Source: Flagellimonas sediminis (GTDB taxonomy: Bacteria; Bacteroidota; Bacteroidia; Flavobacteriales; Flavobacteriaceae). Taken from it: a stretch of 64,000 bases of DNA. Shown in pieces: positions 52,951 through 62,329 of the stretch. The stretch is from the NCBI RefSeq assembly GCF_010500845.1, contig NZ_JAAAMI010000002.1, positions 434,001 to 498,000 of the forward strand. The letters run 5' to 3'. Position numbers and translations under genes: made by a program. The notes under the pieces were generated by a model. That model saw only the letters and a program-made list of their open reading frames with translations, did not search any database and had not been told where the DNA came from. Numbering within the stretch: the stretch's first letter is position 1; every line of letters starts with the position of its first letter.

Positions 52951-54486
52951 TTAACCCAGCCAACCTTCCCTATCCAAGCTCCTGTATTGGATGGCTTCGG
53001 AGATATGGTTTTCATGTAAATGCTCTTGGCCTTCCAAATCGGCAATGGTTCTGGCCACTTTTAATATTCGGTCATAGGCCCTAGCCGAAAGGTTCAAGCG
53101 TTGCATCGCACTTTTTAAAAGTGTCTTTGAAGATGCATTCAACTTACAAAATTCCCTGATGTGCTTGGTATTCATCTGGGCATTGTAATGCAGGTCCTTG
53201 ATGTCTTCAAACCTTAAGGTTTGAAAATCCCGTGCCGCCTCCACTCGCTTCCGGATCTCCACACTGCTTTCCCCTTTTCGGTCATCGGAAAGTTTTTCAA
53301 AAGGAACCGGGGTCACTTCAATATGAATGTCGATACGATCCAACAGAGGACCTGATATCTTACCCAAATACCGTTGCATTTCAGCAGGCGAAGAAGTTAC
53401 CGGGGCATCGGGATCATTGAAATATCCTCCCGGACTGGGGTTCATACTGGCCACCAACATGAAACTGCTCGGATAGGTCACCGTGTATTGTGCCCTTGCA
53501 ATGGTCACCTCCCGATCTTCCATGGGTTGGCGCATCACCTCCAACACCCTACGTTCAAATTCGGGGAGTTCATCCAAAAACAATACACCGTTGTGAGACA
53601 AGGAAATTTCCCCAGGTTGCGGATAACCTCCCCCACCTACCAAGGCAGCACTACTGATCGTATGGTGGGGGCTACGGAACGGTCGTTGGCTCATCAACCC
53701 TTTGTTCTTTACCTTGCCCACCACGCTATGTATTTTGGTGGTTTCCAAGGCCTCATGTAAGGTCATGGGAGGCAGAATGGAAGGCAATCGCTTTGCCAAC
53801 ATGGTCTTTCCTGCTCCTGGCGGGCCTATCAAAATGATGTTGTGACCACCGGCAGCCGCAATCTCCATGCAGCGTTTAATACTTTCCTGCCCCTTCACAT
53901 CAGCAAAATCAAATTCGGGCAAATTCAGATGGTCATAAAATTCTTGGCGCGTATTCACTATGGTTTCTTCCAAGGGAATGCCTTGATCAAAAAAGGCAAT
54001 GACTTCTTTGATGTTTTCCACACCATACACTTGCAGTCCGTCTACAATGGCCGCTTCATTGGCATTTTCTTTTGGAAGGATGAATCCCTTGAATCCTTCA
54101 TGCTCTGCCTTTATGGCAATGGGCAACGCTCCCTTAATGGGTTGCAAACTGCCATCCAAGGAGAGTTCCCCCATGATCAGATAGTTGTGGATATCTTCGG
54201 ATTTGATCTGTTCCGAAGCGGCCAAAATGCCCAAGGCCAAGGTAAGATCATAGGCGGATCCTTCCTTGCGTAAATCGGCCGGGGCCATATTGATGGTGAT
54301 CTTTTTGCCGGGAATCCTATACCCGTTGTTCTGCAAGGCTGCCGCAATACGGAAATTACTCTCTTTGATGGCGTTGTCCGGCAGCCCGACCAGATGATAC
54401 CCTACCCCTTTATCTATGTTGACCTCTACCACAATCGTGGTCGCCTCAATGCCAAAAACGGCACTGCCATACACTTTTATAAGCAT
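52951..54486 (-). CDS. YifB/ComM family Mg-chelatase-like AAA+ ATPase
   Basis: A 511-residue AAA+ protein. Domain order: N-terminal Lon-protease-like fold (FGIEATTIVVEVNIDKGVGYHLVGLPDNAIKES), ATPase with Walker A GPPGAGKT near residue 220, Walker B VLFLDELPEF near 305, then the C-terminal Mg-chelatase region with NLSARAYDRILKVARTIADL. E. coli/Vibrio ComM promotes branch migration during natural transformation; this is a normal-length homologue. Helicase action on recombination intermediates is inferred from that. Confidence 0.95.
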   Translation of the reverse strand: MLIKVYGSAVFGIEATTIVVEVNIDKGVGYHLVGLPDNAIKESNFRIAAALQNNGYRIPGKKITINMAPADLRKEGSAYDLTLALGILAASEQIKSEDIHNYLIMGELSLDGSLQPIKGALPIAIKAEHEGFKGFILPKENANEAAIVDGLQVYGVENIKEVIAFFDQGIPLEETIVNTRQEFYDHLNLPEFDFADVKGQESIKRCMEIAAAGGHNIILIGPPGAGKTMLAKRLPSILPPMTLHEALETTKIHSVVGKVKNKGLMSQRPFRSPHHTISSAALVGGGGYPQPGEISLSHNGVLFLDELPEFERRVLEVMRQPMEDREVTIARAQYTVTYPSSFMLVASMNPSPGGYFNDPDAPVTSSPAEMQRYLGKISGPLLDRIDIHIEVTPVPFEKLSDDRKGESSVEIRKRVEAARDFQTLRFEDIKDLHYNAQMNTKHIREFCKLNASSKTLLKSAMQRLNLSARAYDRILKVARTIADLEGQEHLHENHISEAIQYRSLDREGWLG

Positions 54487-54603
54487 TCATAAATTCTTGA
54501 AGATTACCCTCAAAAATTAACTTTTACAAATTGGCATGAGAGGGTAGATTGATGAATGCCCTATTTTGGATTGACACAGGTGCTTTCCGAATTAGTGAAT
54601 GGA

Positions 54604-56997
54604 TTACTTCTTGGTAAACGTGAGCACGGATTCCGCGGTTTCCTGAATCTCCTGTTTGTTCATCATCATCTTACGGAACTTGCCCTGTACGTACATTTCA
54701 GCTTGATCTTTGTAATGCTTGCTGAACGGATTTCCCGATTGGCCCGTGGGCAAAATGCTGATACTGTTTTCTACATCCGAAAAATCCACGATCCGGCGTG
54801 TAGATGGTCCCGAACTGACTTTGTAATAGCCTGTACTATCATACGGAAAAGAGAGGTTGTTGATGACTTCGCGGGTGCCTTCCACGGGAAACGGCCCTAC
54901 ATTGAAATATTTTCTAAGGGATTCCACCTTTCCAAAGGGATGCTGATGTTCCAAGGTATGCACTTTGTCCCAAGTCCATTGGCTCGCGTCCTGACCTAAA
55001 TCATTCACCAAGGACTCCCAAGCATCGGCAAAGGACTTCATTACAATATCTTTTCGGGTTTCCACTACGTCTTTGGTATGCACATTGTCCCACCATTTTC
55101 CCGAATCCATTTTGGCTCCCCATGCAATCTGTCTTTTAAAAACATGGGTGTCCAGAAATTCGTTGAACATTTCAGGACCCAATTCGTCTTCCATCGTGTT
55201 TTTCGCCATAAAATACTCGCAGCGATGGTACAACGTAGGGCTTGTGCTGTTCAAAGTGTACTCCCCGCTCCAGTTTTTAAGGGAATCGACCAGAACCAAT
55301 TGCTCTGTGGACAAAAGGGATACATCGAACAGCTTGATCAATTCGGTTACCAGATCGGTATTTACGGGTGAGGTAACATCCAAGATCATTTCGGAAAAAG
55401 ATTCCTTGTCCCAATCATTTTTGGCATCCAACAACTGAACAATTCTTTTGGCCCTGTTCTCGGGCAAATAATAACCGGGGTATAACATCCCTGCAATGGA
55501 ATCAGGTTGGTTGTTCGCGGAATAGACGTAATGCCAAGGCGGATTCACGGCACTTGGGTTTTCTGAAAAGTCGAGGTAACGTATGGGTTCGTCCTTACCC
55601 GAAGTGCCTTCCAAAATAAATTTAGTGGAAACGCTGTCCGGCATCTGGTATAATTTGGCTGTGGCCCACCACCCCACATTGCCTTTGGCATCACCGTACA
55701 TTACATTGAGTCCTGGAGCATGTATCTTGGGAAGGGCACTTTGAAATTCCTCCAAATTGGTGGCATGGCTCAACCCATATAAAGCGTGCAACACCTCATT
55801 TTTAGGTTTGGTATAAATCCATGACATGGCCACGGGGCGTTCGCCGGATATTTGGTCGGCAATGTCGTTCATGATCGGACCGTGTTGCGATTTTTTAAAG
55901 GTAAACGATACGTCATCCCCGTCTTTCACCTTGATGGTCTTGGTGACATATTCGTAAGTCTTCCAACCGTCTACGGTTTTGTATTGTGTGGAATCCGAAG
56001 GATTGGTTTCCTCAAAGTAAAAATCGATATCATCGTTCTCGAACATGGTCAAACCATAGGCCAGGTTTCTATCATGACCCAACAAAGGAAAGGGAACTCC
56101 AGCCAAATGGTAGCCGTATTTTTCATAAGTGGGTGTGACCACATGGGCTTCATACCAAACCGAAGGTTGTGCAAACCCAATATGGGGATCATTGGCGAAA
56201 ATAACCTTACCGTTCTTGGTCTTTTCAGGAGAAACCACCCAACTGTTGCTACCTTCAAAAAGTGGGACAGGTAAATTTTTAAGAGCGGCAGTAACGCTTG
56301 CCGTAATATTGGCTCCTAACGTATCAGCTTTTATCCCATGGTAATTTTTTATCCACACGGTAGAAGTATCGGAATCGATTGCAAGGTCTTTCATGTATTC
56401 GTCCCCTAGTTTATTCCTCATACTGGTAAGCAAGGGGTCCGTTTTATGGGCCATGGCAAAACTGAAGGCCATATAGCCCACGGCATTGTACACATCCTCT
56501 AAAGAAAAAGGTTCCTTGTCAATTCCAGTCAAATAAAATTCTATAGGGGTCGGACCCTTTTTGATGAAGTCGTTGATACCGTCCAAATAGGCCTGGGCCA
56601 TCATGGCTGTCTCACTCTGTTTGTCAAGGTTGGCAACTGTTAGGGCAGATTGGTCATCGATACCCATTGAAAGAAAAAACCTATCCGTCTTGATAAAATC
56701 CGCACCGAATACTTCCGCTATCCTACCCTTTGCCACCCTTCGCAAAAGTTCCATTTGCCATAGCCTGTCCTGCGCATGCACATAGCCCAATGCCCTAAGG
56801 GCATCCTTTTCATTATCTGCATAAATATGAGGGATTCCATACGTATCAAAATACACATTGACCTCACTCTGAAGGCCTTCCATGTATTTTGAACCGCTAT
56901 ATTCAGGTTTTAAGGAATTGAAGAAAATGGCAATGGCAATCGCCAAAAGCAGAAGTAGTCCCCCAAGTATCAGAAGTACTTTTTTAAACTTTTTCAC
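54604..56997 (-). CDS. Penicillin acylase family protein (Ntn hydrolase)
   Basis: A 797-residue autoprocessing amidase precursor. It has a signal anchor at residues 5-27, an alpha-chain region with YGIPHIYADNEKDALRALGYVHAQDRLWQMELLRRVAKGR-type sequence, and the beta chain beginning at the Ser of EGSNSWVV (~250), the expected catalytic N-terminal nucleophile. Further conserved: ANDPHIGFAQPSVWYEAHV, and a late Asn/Arg-rich LPTGQSGNPFSKHYKDQ. Likely located in the periplasm. Substrate may be acyl-homoserine lactones, beta-lactams or other N-acyl amides; sequence does not decide. Confidence 0.93.
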   Translation of the reverse strand: MKKFKKVLLILGGLLLLLAIAIAIFFNSLKPEYSGSKYMEGLQSEVNVYFDTYGIPHIYADNEKDALRALGYVHAQDRLWQMELLRRVAKGRIAEVFGADFIKTDRFFLSMGIDDQSALTVANLDKQSETAMMAQAYLDGINDFIKKGPTPIEFYLTGIDKEPFSLEDVYNAVGYMAFSFAMAHKTDPLLTSMRNKLGDEYMKDLAIDSDTSTVWIKNYHGIKADTLGANITASVTAALKNLPVPLFEGSNSWVVSPEKTKNGKVIFANDPHIGFAQPSVWYEAHVVTPTYEKYGYHLAGVPFPLLGHDRNLAYGLTMFENDDIDFYFEETNPSDSTQYKTVDGWKTYEYVTKTIKVKDGDDVSFTFKKSQHGPIMNDIADQISGERPVAMSWIYTKPKNEVLHALYGLSHATNLEEFQSALPKIHAPGLNVMYGDAKGNVGWWATAKLYQMPDSVSTKFILEGTSGKDEPIRYLDFSENPSAVNPPWHYVYSANNQPDSIAGMLYPGYYLPENRAKRIVQLLDAKNDWDKESFSEMILDVTSPVNTDLVTELIKLFDVSLLSTEQLVLVDSLKNWSGEYTLNSTSPTLYHRCEYFMAKNTMEDELGPEMFNEFLDTHVFKRQIAWGAKMDSGKWWDNVHTKDVVETRKDIVMKSFADAWESLVNDLGQDASQWTWDKVHTLEHQHPFGKVESLRKYFNVGPFPVEGTREVINNLSFPYDSTGYYKVSSGPSTRRIVDFSDVENSISILPTGQSGNPFSKHYKDQAEMYVQGKFRKMMMNKQEIQETAESVLTFTKK

Positions 56998-57066
56998 GAA
57001 GATATGGTTAAGTCAATTAGTCACTCTAAGGTATAACTAATTTCCTACTCCCATGAAAAATAATCG

Positions 57067-59046
57067 TTATTTGTTCATAGACAGCTGATGCTTTTCCAAA
57101 CCGGATTTTAACCATTTTTGATAGGTTTCCACATCCACATATTGCACGGCATCGTTCAGGATTTCCATATCCGGGGTCATCAAGACGTAATAGGGTTGTG
57201 ATGCGGCGTTGAAATTGACCGTCTGAAAAGTACCCCATTTCTGGCCAACATTTTCGATGGACTTTATTCTTCCTGAATCAAACTTAAAATCGAATTTTTG
57301 GTCTTCGGGAAGTTCCTTTCTATCATCCACATAAAGTGAGATCAACACATACTCATCCTTTAGGATGGGATACACGCTGGCATCGCTCCAAACGTTTTCT
57401 TCCATTTTTCTACAGTTGACACAGGCCCAACCGGTAAAATCGAGTAGAATGGGCTTGTTCACCTCTTTGGCATAGGCCACTCCCTCCTCAAAATCCTTGA
57501 AACAATCCAATCCCAACGGACAATCGCTCTCGGTTTCCACAATACTGTAGAAACTTGGCGGTGGGAATCCGCTCAACAGTTTCAAATTAGTGACATGGAA
57601 CAGCCCAAGAACCAAATAGACAGAGAAGGCAAAGCTTAAAAGCCCCACCATTTTTCTTGAGGGTGAAAGGTTTTTTCTGGGGCCATCATGTGGAAAACGG
57701 AACACCCCGAAGAGGTAAAGCGTCATCAACACAAACAATACCACCCATATCCCTATAAAAATCTCCCGTTTGAACACTCCCCAATTGCCTACCAAATCCG
57801 CATTGGACAAAAACTTAAAGGCCAAAGCCAGTTCCAAAAAGCCCAACACCACTTTTACAGTCGTCATCCAACCGCCAGATTTTGGCAAGGAATGCAACCA
57901 AGCAGGAAACATGGCGAACAAGGCAAAAGGCAAGGCCAGAGCCAAACCGAAACCCACCATACCCATGGTCAAGTTAGTAGCCACATTACCTTCCGCTAAA
58001 GTGGTACTGCCCAAAAGACCTCCCAAAATGGGGCCCGTACAGGAAAATGATACAATGGCCAAGGTCAATGCCATAAAAAAGATGCCCAATCCCCCACCTA
58101 CTTTGGATGAAGCGGAATCCATCTTATTGGCCCAAGAACTTGGCAGGGTGAGTTCGTAATACCCAAAGAACGAAAAGGCAAAGAACACAAAAATGACAAA
58201 GAAGAACACGTTGAGCCAAATGTTGGTGGCAATGGTGTTCAAAATCTGTGAGTCGACGGAATTGAACAAGTGAAAGGGCAAACTCAACAAGAAATAGATC
58301 ATTACAATAAACAACCCGTACAGCACCGCATTGGCAATTCCCTTGGATTTGTTTTGGGATTGTTTCGTAAAGAATGAAACTGTTAACGGGATCATCGGGA
58401 AGACGCAGGGCGTCAACAAGGCGATCAACCCTCCCAAAAAGCCAAGCCCGAAAATCATCCAAAGATTCGATTTTCCCTCAGAATCCACCAAACCACCTTG
58501 ATTAAGCAGTTCCTTGTTCTTCAAATCCAGTTTAAGGGACTCACCGAGGGCCACACTACGGTCATCCAAGGTTTTGGTGTCGGCCACAAAATCACCCCCA
58601 TCCAATGAAACTTCGAACACTTGATCCTTAGGGATGCAGACCTCTTTGCAGATCTGGTAAAACAAATTGACGGTAACCTGCCGTACATCAGGCTTGAGGA
58701 GTTTTATTTTTTGAGTAAAAATGGCCTCTTTTTTAAAGAAGGTCTCTTCCACCTCGAACACGTCACTATATTCCTTGATCGTTTCGCTTTCCTCGGTACC
58801 GCCTACCAGTTCGTAGTCCTGGCCCGCTTTTTCAAAGGTGAATTCGCTGGGCAAGGAACCTCCTTCTGCAGTAAACTGGGAATACACGTGCCAGCCATCC
58901 ATGATCTTTCCCGTAAAGACCAGTTCGTATTCTGTGTCTGATAATTTGTGTACTTCATGGCTCCAAACTGCGGGATTGGTATCCGTTTGTGCAAACAGGG
59001 TTAGATTGATGAAGAATAAACCTAAAAAAACTTTCAATACTCTCAT
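57067..59046 (-). CDS. dsbD: Thiol:disulfide interchange protein DsbD family
   Basis: A ~659-residue electron conduit that moves cytoplasmic thioredoxin reducing power to the periplasm. Three parts are visible: an N-terminal periplasmic alpha domain with cysteines in CKEVC, a membrane domain of eight helices with redox cysteines in LLTPCVFPM and SFSCTGPILGG, and a C-terminal thioredoxin-like domain with FTGWACVNCRKME (CVNC). The start at 59046 is chosen because it gives a 4-nt ATGA overlap with tilS; the frame opens at 59055. Last gene of the FMN reductase-pabB-tilS-dsbD run. Confidence 0.93.
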   Translation of the reverse strand: MRVLKVFLGLFFINLTLFAQTDTNPAVWSHEVHKLSDTEYELVFTGKIMDGWHVYSQFTAEGGSLPSEFTFEKAGQDYELVGGTEESETIKEYSDVFEVEETFFKKEAIFTQKIKLLKPDVRQVTVNLFYQICKEVCIPKDQVFEVSLDGGDFVADTKTLDDRSVALGESLKLDLKNKELLNQGGLVDSEGKSNLWMIFGLGFLGGLIALLTPCVFPMIPLTVSFFTKQSQNKSKGIANAVLYGLFIVMIYFLLSLPFHLFNSVDSQILNTIATNIWLNVFFFVIFVFFAFSFFGYYELTLPSSWANKMDSASSKVGGGLGIFFMALTLAIVSFSCTGPILGGLLGSTTLAEGNVATNLTMGMVGFGLALALPFALFAMFPAWLHSLPKSGGWMTTVKVVLGFLELALAFKFLSNADLVGNWGVFKREIFIGIWVVLFVLMTLYLFGVFRFPHDGPRKNLSPSRKMVGLLSFAFSVYLVLGLFHVTNLKLLSGFPPPSFYSIVETESDCPLGLDCFKDFEEGVAYAKEVNKPILLDFTGWACVNCRKMEENVWSDASVYPILKDEYVLISLYVDDRKELPEDQKFDFKFDSGRIKSIENVGQKWGTFQTVNFNAASQPYYVLMTPDMEILNDAVQYVDVETYQKWLKSGLEKHQLSMNK

Positions 59047-60350
59047 GAAATCCATGTAATCTTTACTATTTGTCGGGTCGAATCGTCAACCCTGAATCGT
59101 TCATCGGCCCTTTTGCCCACTACCCAAACAATTTCATCGTCCGAGCACAACAACCATTGCTTTTCCTTGGAAACGACATCAATCTTCTCATCCTTGAAAA
59201 ACTTGGACAACTTTTTCTTGCCTTTCATCCCGAAGGGATAAAAATAGTCGCCTTTCCCCCAATTTCTTAACACCATCGGGAAGTTTAACTTTTCCTTATC
59301 CAAAAATACAGTATTGGTTAATGGTTTCGTCACACTGTCCACCTTTTCCATGGTCAATTTGATGGGCTGTTCGAGCATGGTATCCTTATCAAAGACAGGG
59401 AAATGTTCATTTACCCTAGTTTTTATTTTGGAAAGGATCAACTGATCCCTATCTTTTAACAGGCGGTGGGTTTTGGAAAGCACTTCCTTGCCACTCATGG
59501 AGGTCAATAATCCATGAACCGCTTCCCAATCGGAAAAGCCGAACCCATGGAACAATCCGTATAGATAGGCTTGCAAGGGCTGTAACTTTTGTAAATCGGC
59601 TACATTGACCTTGATTGTACCATCGGCTTTTTGGAATAACCTAGTCTTGACCTCCTCCAAATGATTGTTGACCAAATCACTGGTCTGATGCAAATACGAT
59701 TGGGTCTGGATAAAATTTTGGACAAATGTTGGGTGCAGCTCCTTCAGTTTGGGAACAATCCCATGCCGAATCTTATTTCGGAGGTATTTGGATTCCGAAT
59801 TGCTGCTATCTTCCCGCCATTGGATTTTTTGTTCTTCGGCATAAGCCGTTATCTCTTCTCTGGTAAAGACCAACAAAGGGCGAATGACTTTATCGTTCTG
59901 CTCTGGAATTCCCAAAAGTCCTTCCAAACCGGTGCCTCGGGAAAGGTTGATTAGGAAGGTTTCCAAATCATCATCAAGATGATGGGCCGTGAGCAGGCAA
60001 TCAAAGCTTTTGTCTGCCAAAAGTTGGTTGAACCATTGATAACGCAACTCCCTGGCCGCCATTTGGACCGAGCCCCTATGGTTTTGGGCGTAATCCAAGG
60101 TATCGAATTCCTTTACCAAGACCTCAAGTTCCAAAGAACTGGCCAGATTCCGAACAAAGGCCTCGTCACCATCGCTTTCAGTTCCTCGCAATTTAAAATT
60201 GCAATGCGCCAATGTGAGATCCAACCCGATTGCCTTGCAAAGCTGAGCCAACACCACACTATCCAGTCCCCCACTACAGGCCAGCAATAGTTTTTTTCCT
60301 TTTAAAAAAGAAAGTTTGGTGTTGATGTGGCTTTTAAATTTGGACAGCAT
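59043..60350 (-). CDS. tilS: tRNA(Ile)-lysidine synthase
   Basis: A 435-residue ATP-dependent enzyme that converts C34 of the CAU anticodon of tRNA-Ile to lysidine, essential for AUA decoding. Seen: PP-loop SGGLDS at 26-31, LAHCNFKLRGTESDGDEAFVR, LTAHHLDDDLETFLINLSRGTGLEGL and the RNKIRH motif near 192-197. A C-terminal TilS domain with FYPFGMKGKKKLSKFFKDEKI follows. Normal length for the group with the C-terminal domain. It overlaps dsbD by 4 nt and lies 22 bp after pabB. Confidence 0.96.
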   Translation of the reverse strand: MLSKFKSHINTKLSFLKGKKLLLACSGGLDSVVLAQLCKAIGLDLTLAHCNFKLRGTESDGDEAFVRNLASSLELEVLVKEFDTLDYAQNHRGSVQMAARELRYQWFNQLLADKSFDCLLTAHHLDDDLETFLINLSRGTGLEGLLGIPEQNDKVIRPLLVFTREEITAYAEEQKIQWREDSSNSESKYLRNKIRHGIVPKLKELHPTFVQNFIQTQSYLHQTSDLVNNHLEEVKTRLFQKADGTIKVNVADLQKLQPLQAYLYGLFHGFGFSDWEAVHGLLTSMSGKEVLSKTHRLLKDRDQLILSKIKTRVNEHFPVFDKDTMLEQPIKLTMEKVDSVTKPLTNTVFLDKEKLNFPMVLRNWGKGDYFYPFGMKGKKKLSKFFKDEKIDVVSKEKQWLLCSDDEIVWVVGKRADERFRVDDSTRQIVKITWIS

Positions 60351-60372
60351 AAAGCAAAATTACGAATAAACA

Positions 60373-61659
60373 TCAGCCTTTTTCCAATACTTTACGCATG
60401 GCTTTTGCCTTGAGCAAACATTCCCGGTATTCTTTCTCCGGGTCTGATTTTGAAGTGATGGCACTCCCTACCGAAAAGGAAGCATATTTGTTCGCTCCAT
60501 TGTACAAGATACTCCGGATGACTACGTTAAAATCAAAATCCCCATTGGGTTCAAAATACCCAACGGCTCCACTGTAGAGTCCACGTTTGGTTTCTTCTAA
60601 ATTTTCAATGATCTGCATGGCCGATAGTTTTGGAGCCCCGGTCATACTACCCATGGGAAAGGCTTCCTTGATCAATTCCACAGGGTTTTTATCCTTGGAA
60701 ACCATTGAACCGATGGTGGAGATCATTTGGTGTACTTGCTTGTAGCTGTTCACTTTGCAAAGTTCTTCTACTTGAACGCTACCTCGTACAGCACTCTTGG
60801 ACAGATCGTTACGAACCAAGTCGACAATCATGATGTTTTCGGCCCTTTCTTTCTCATCCTGCTCCAATTCTGTTTTCAATTTCAGGTCTTCAGATTTGGT
60901 TTTCCCGCGGGGGGCGGTGCCCTTAATAGGTTGCGAAATAACCTTTTGTCCTACTTTTTTAAGGGACCTTTCTGGGGAGGCACACATCAAATAGTGATTG
61001 TCAAGTCGCATAAACGTTGCAAACGGCGGCTCCGAAATGGCATTGAGTTTACTGTAAATATTGAGGGGATCGAGAAGGACATCTTCAGCATAAAATTCCT
61101 GACAAAAATTGGCCTCGTATATATCCCCTCTGTGGATGTGCCCCAAAAACTGTTTCGCTTTTTCAAAATAGGCATCCTTGTGGATACGCATCTTGATCTT
61201 GACAGGTTGGAGCATTGGAGTCGATGGTCCTTTCAAATCAATGAAACTGGAAATTTGCTGAAAATCGGATTCGATTTCATGACCTAAAACATCCAAATAT
61301 TTGAAATGAAGGGCATCCCCCTCCAATACGATGACTTTTTTGGGCCGGAAAAAATAAAGTGTTGGAAAATTCAGGCCATCTGCGTTTTCGGAAACCAAAT
61401 CCTCCAGTTCATTTTTAAGGTCATAGGAAAAATAGCCGAAAAGCCAGTCTGGATCCATTTCCAAGCAAGAAGCGATCCCATCCAAAGTGTTCAAACGCTT
61501 TTCTTCCCCAAAAGCAAGGCAAGCTTCAAACGAACCATAACGGTCACGATGGCCGTTACTATCCAACCAAACCACCTGCTCAAACGGTTTGGACCACTGC
61601 AACAGAGCGCTTTTGGTCTCGGAGATAGATTTGACCTTAAAGGAGCGAAGGATTCGCAA
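60373..61659 (-). CDS. pabB: Aminodeoxychorismate synthase component I
   Basis: A 428-residue chorismate-utilising enzyme. The diagnostic PIKGT is at 244-248: Lys246 is the nucleophile of aminodeoxychorismate synthase, where anthranilate synthase has Ala. Further motifs: RGDIYEANFCQEF, CASPERSL, DLVRNDLSKSAVRGSV, and GSMTGAPKLSAMQIIE. It serves folate (p-aminobenzoate) synthesis. The start is TTG at 61659; no ATG precedes residue 68. It lies 6 bp after the FMN reductase gene. Confidence 0.93.
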   Translation of the reverse strand: MRILRSFKVKSISETKSALLQWSKPFEQVVWLDSNGHRDRYGSFEACLAFGEEKRLNTLDGIASCLEMDPDWLFGYFSYDLKNELEDLVSENADGLNFPTLYFFRPKKVIVLEGDALHFKYLDVLGHEIESDFQQISSFIDLKGPSTPMLQPVKIKMRIHKDAYFEKAKQFLGHIHRGDIYEANFCQEFYAEDVLLDPLNIYSKLNAISEPPFATFMRLDNHYLMCASPERSLKKVGQKVISQPIKGTAPRGKTKSEDLKLKTELEQDEKERAENIMIVDLVRNDLSKSAVRGSVQVEELCKVNSYKQVHQMISTIGSMVSKDKNPVELIKEAFPMGSMTGAPKLSAMQIIENLEETKRGLYSGAVGYFEPNGDFDFNVVIRSILYNGANKYASFSVGSAITSKSDPEKEYRECLLKAKAMRKVLEKG

Positions 61660-61665
61660 GGCAAT

Positions 61666-62199
61666 TTATTTTAAAGAATCCAGAAAGGTTTGCAAAGCGG
61701 TTTCATGAGCCGTTTTCAAATCGGCATCAAGAATTCCTTCATCTGAAAAATTATCGTAAAAAGAAGGTAGGGAAAAGCTGGTCACCACCTCGCCACCAAA
61801 CCGAGGGAGCATGTTTTCAATGACCGACAAAGATCCCTTTGCCCCTCTTTTTCCTCCGGAAGTGGACATCAGCAGGATCCTGGTGCCTTGCAAAAAATTG
61901 CGGTCCAAGCGCGATAACCAGTCCAATACATTTTTAAAATACGCCGAAGGATTCCCATTGTGTTCGTTTACAGACAAAATAAGGCCTTTGCTTTTTTGAA
62001 TGTCGTCTCGCAATTCTACCAACGAATTGGAGTACCCTTTCTGTTTTTCCACATCTTCACTGAACATGGGAAAAGGACAATTGGCCATGTTTAACACCTG
62101 AACCTCATGGGATTGCACCAAGGAAACAGTAAGTTTTACCAATCTAAAATTAATAGAAGTGGAAGAATTGCTTCCAGCAAATGCCAATATTGCAGCCAT
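61666..62199 (-). CDS. NAD(P)H-dependent FMN reductase-like flavoprotein
   Basis: A 177-residue flavodoxin-fold protein of the NADPH-dependent FMN reductase family. The FMN phosphate loop AFAGSNSSTSINFRLV is at ~6-21, and the flavin-contact segments SVNEHNGNPSAYFKNVLDWLSR and MSTSGGKRGA are present. It reduces FMN or quinone-like acceptors in the cytosol; the physiological acceptor is unknown. First gene of the run leading to pabB, tilS and dsbD, transcribed divergently from the HGSNAT-like gene. Confidence 0.9.
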   Translation of the reverse strand: MAAILAFAGSNSSTSINFRLVKLTVSLVQSHEVQVLNMANCPFPMFSEDVEKQKGYSNSLVELRDDIQKSKGLILSVNEHNGNPSAYFKNVLDWLSRLDRNFLQGTRILLMSTSGGKRGAKGSLSVIENMLPRFGGEVVTSFSLPSFYDNFSDEGILDADLKTAHETALQTFLDSLK

Positions 62200-62264
62200 A
62201 CCCGAAAATCGTTGATTGTTTCGCTAAAATACCCCAATTGCGGATCAGAAGCGAGTATTTTGCA

Positions 62265-62272
62265 TATTTTTG
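62265..62272 (+). promoter_or_regulatory. Candidate -7 box of the HGSNAT-like gene
   Basis: TATTTTTG is an exact TAnnTTTG match, 57 bp before the ATG at 62330. A TTG at 62238-62240 is the nearest -33 candidate, at a long spacing (24 bp). The position supports the downstream start over 62270. Confidence 0.4.
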
Positions 62273-62329
62273 CCACGAAAAGCATCCAAACCTACTGCTA
62301 AACAAGTATATAGGATAATATTTGACCGA

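Noticed and set aside
54604..56997. Quorum-quenching or beta-lactam-resistance locus
   Set aside because: The penicillin acylase family is broad and the neighbours are housekeeping genes, so the substrate cannot be claimed.
60727..61287. 186-residue ORF antisense to pabB
   Set aside because: It overlaps the PIKGT-containing catalytic region of pabB and has no independent support.
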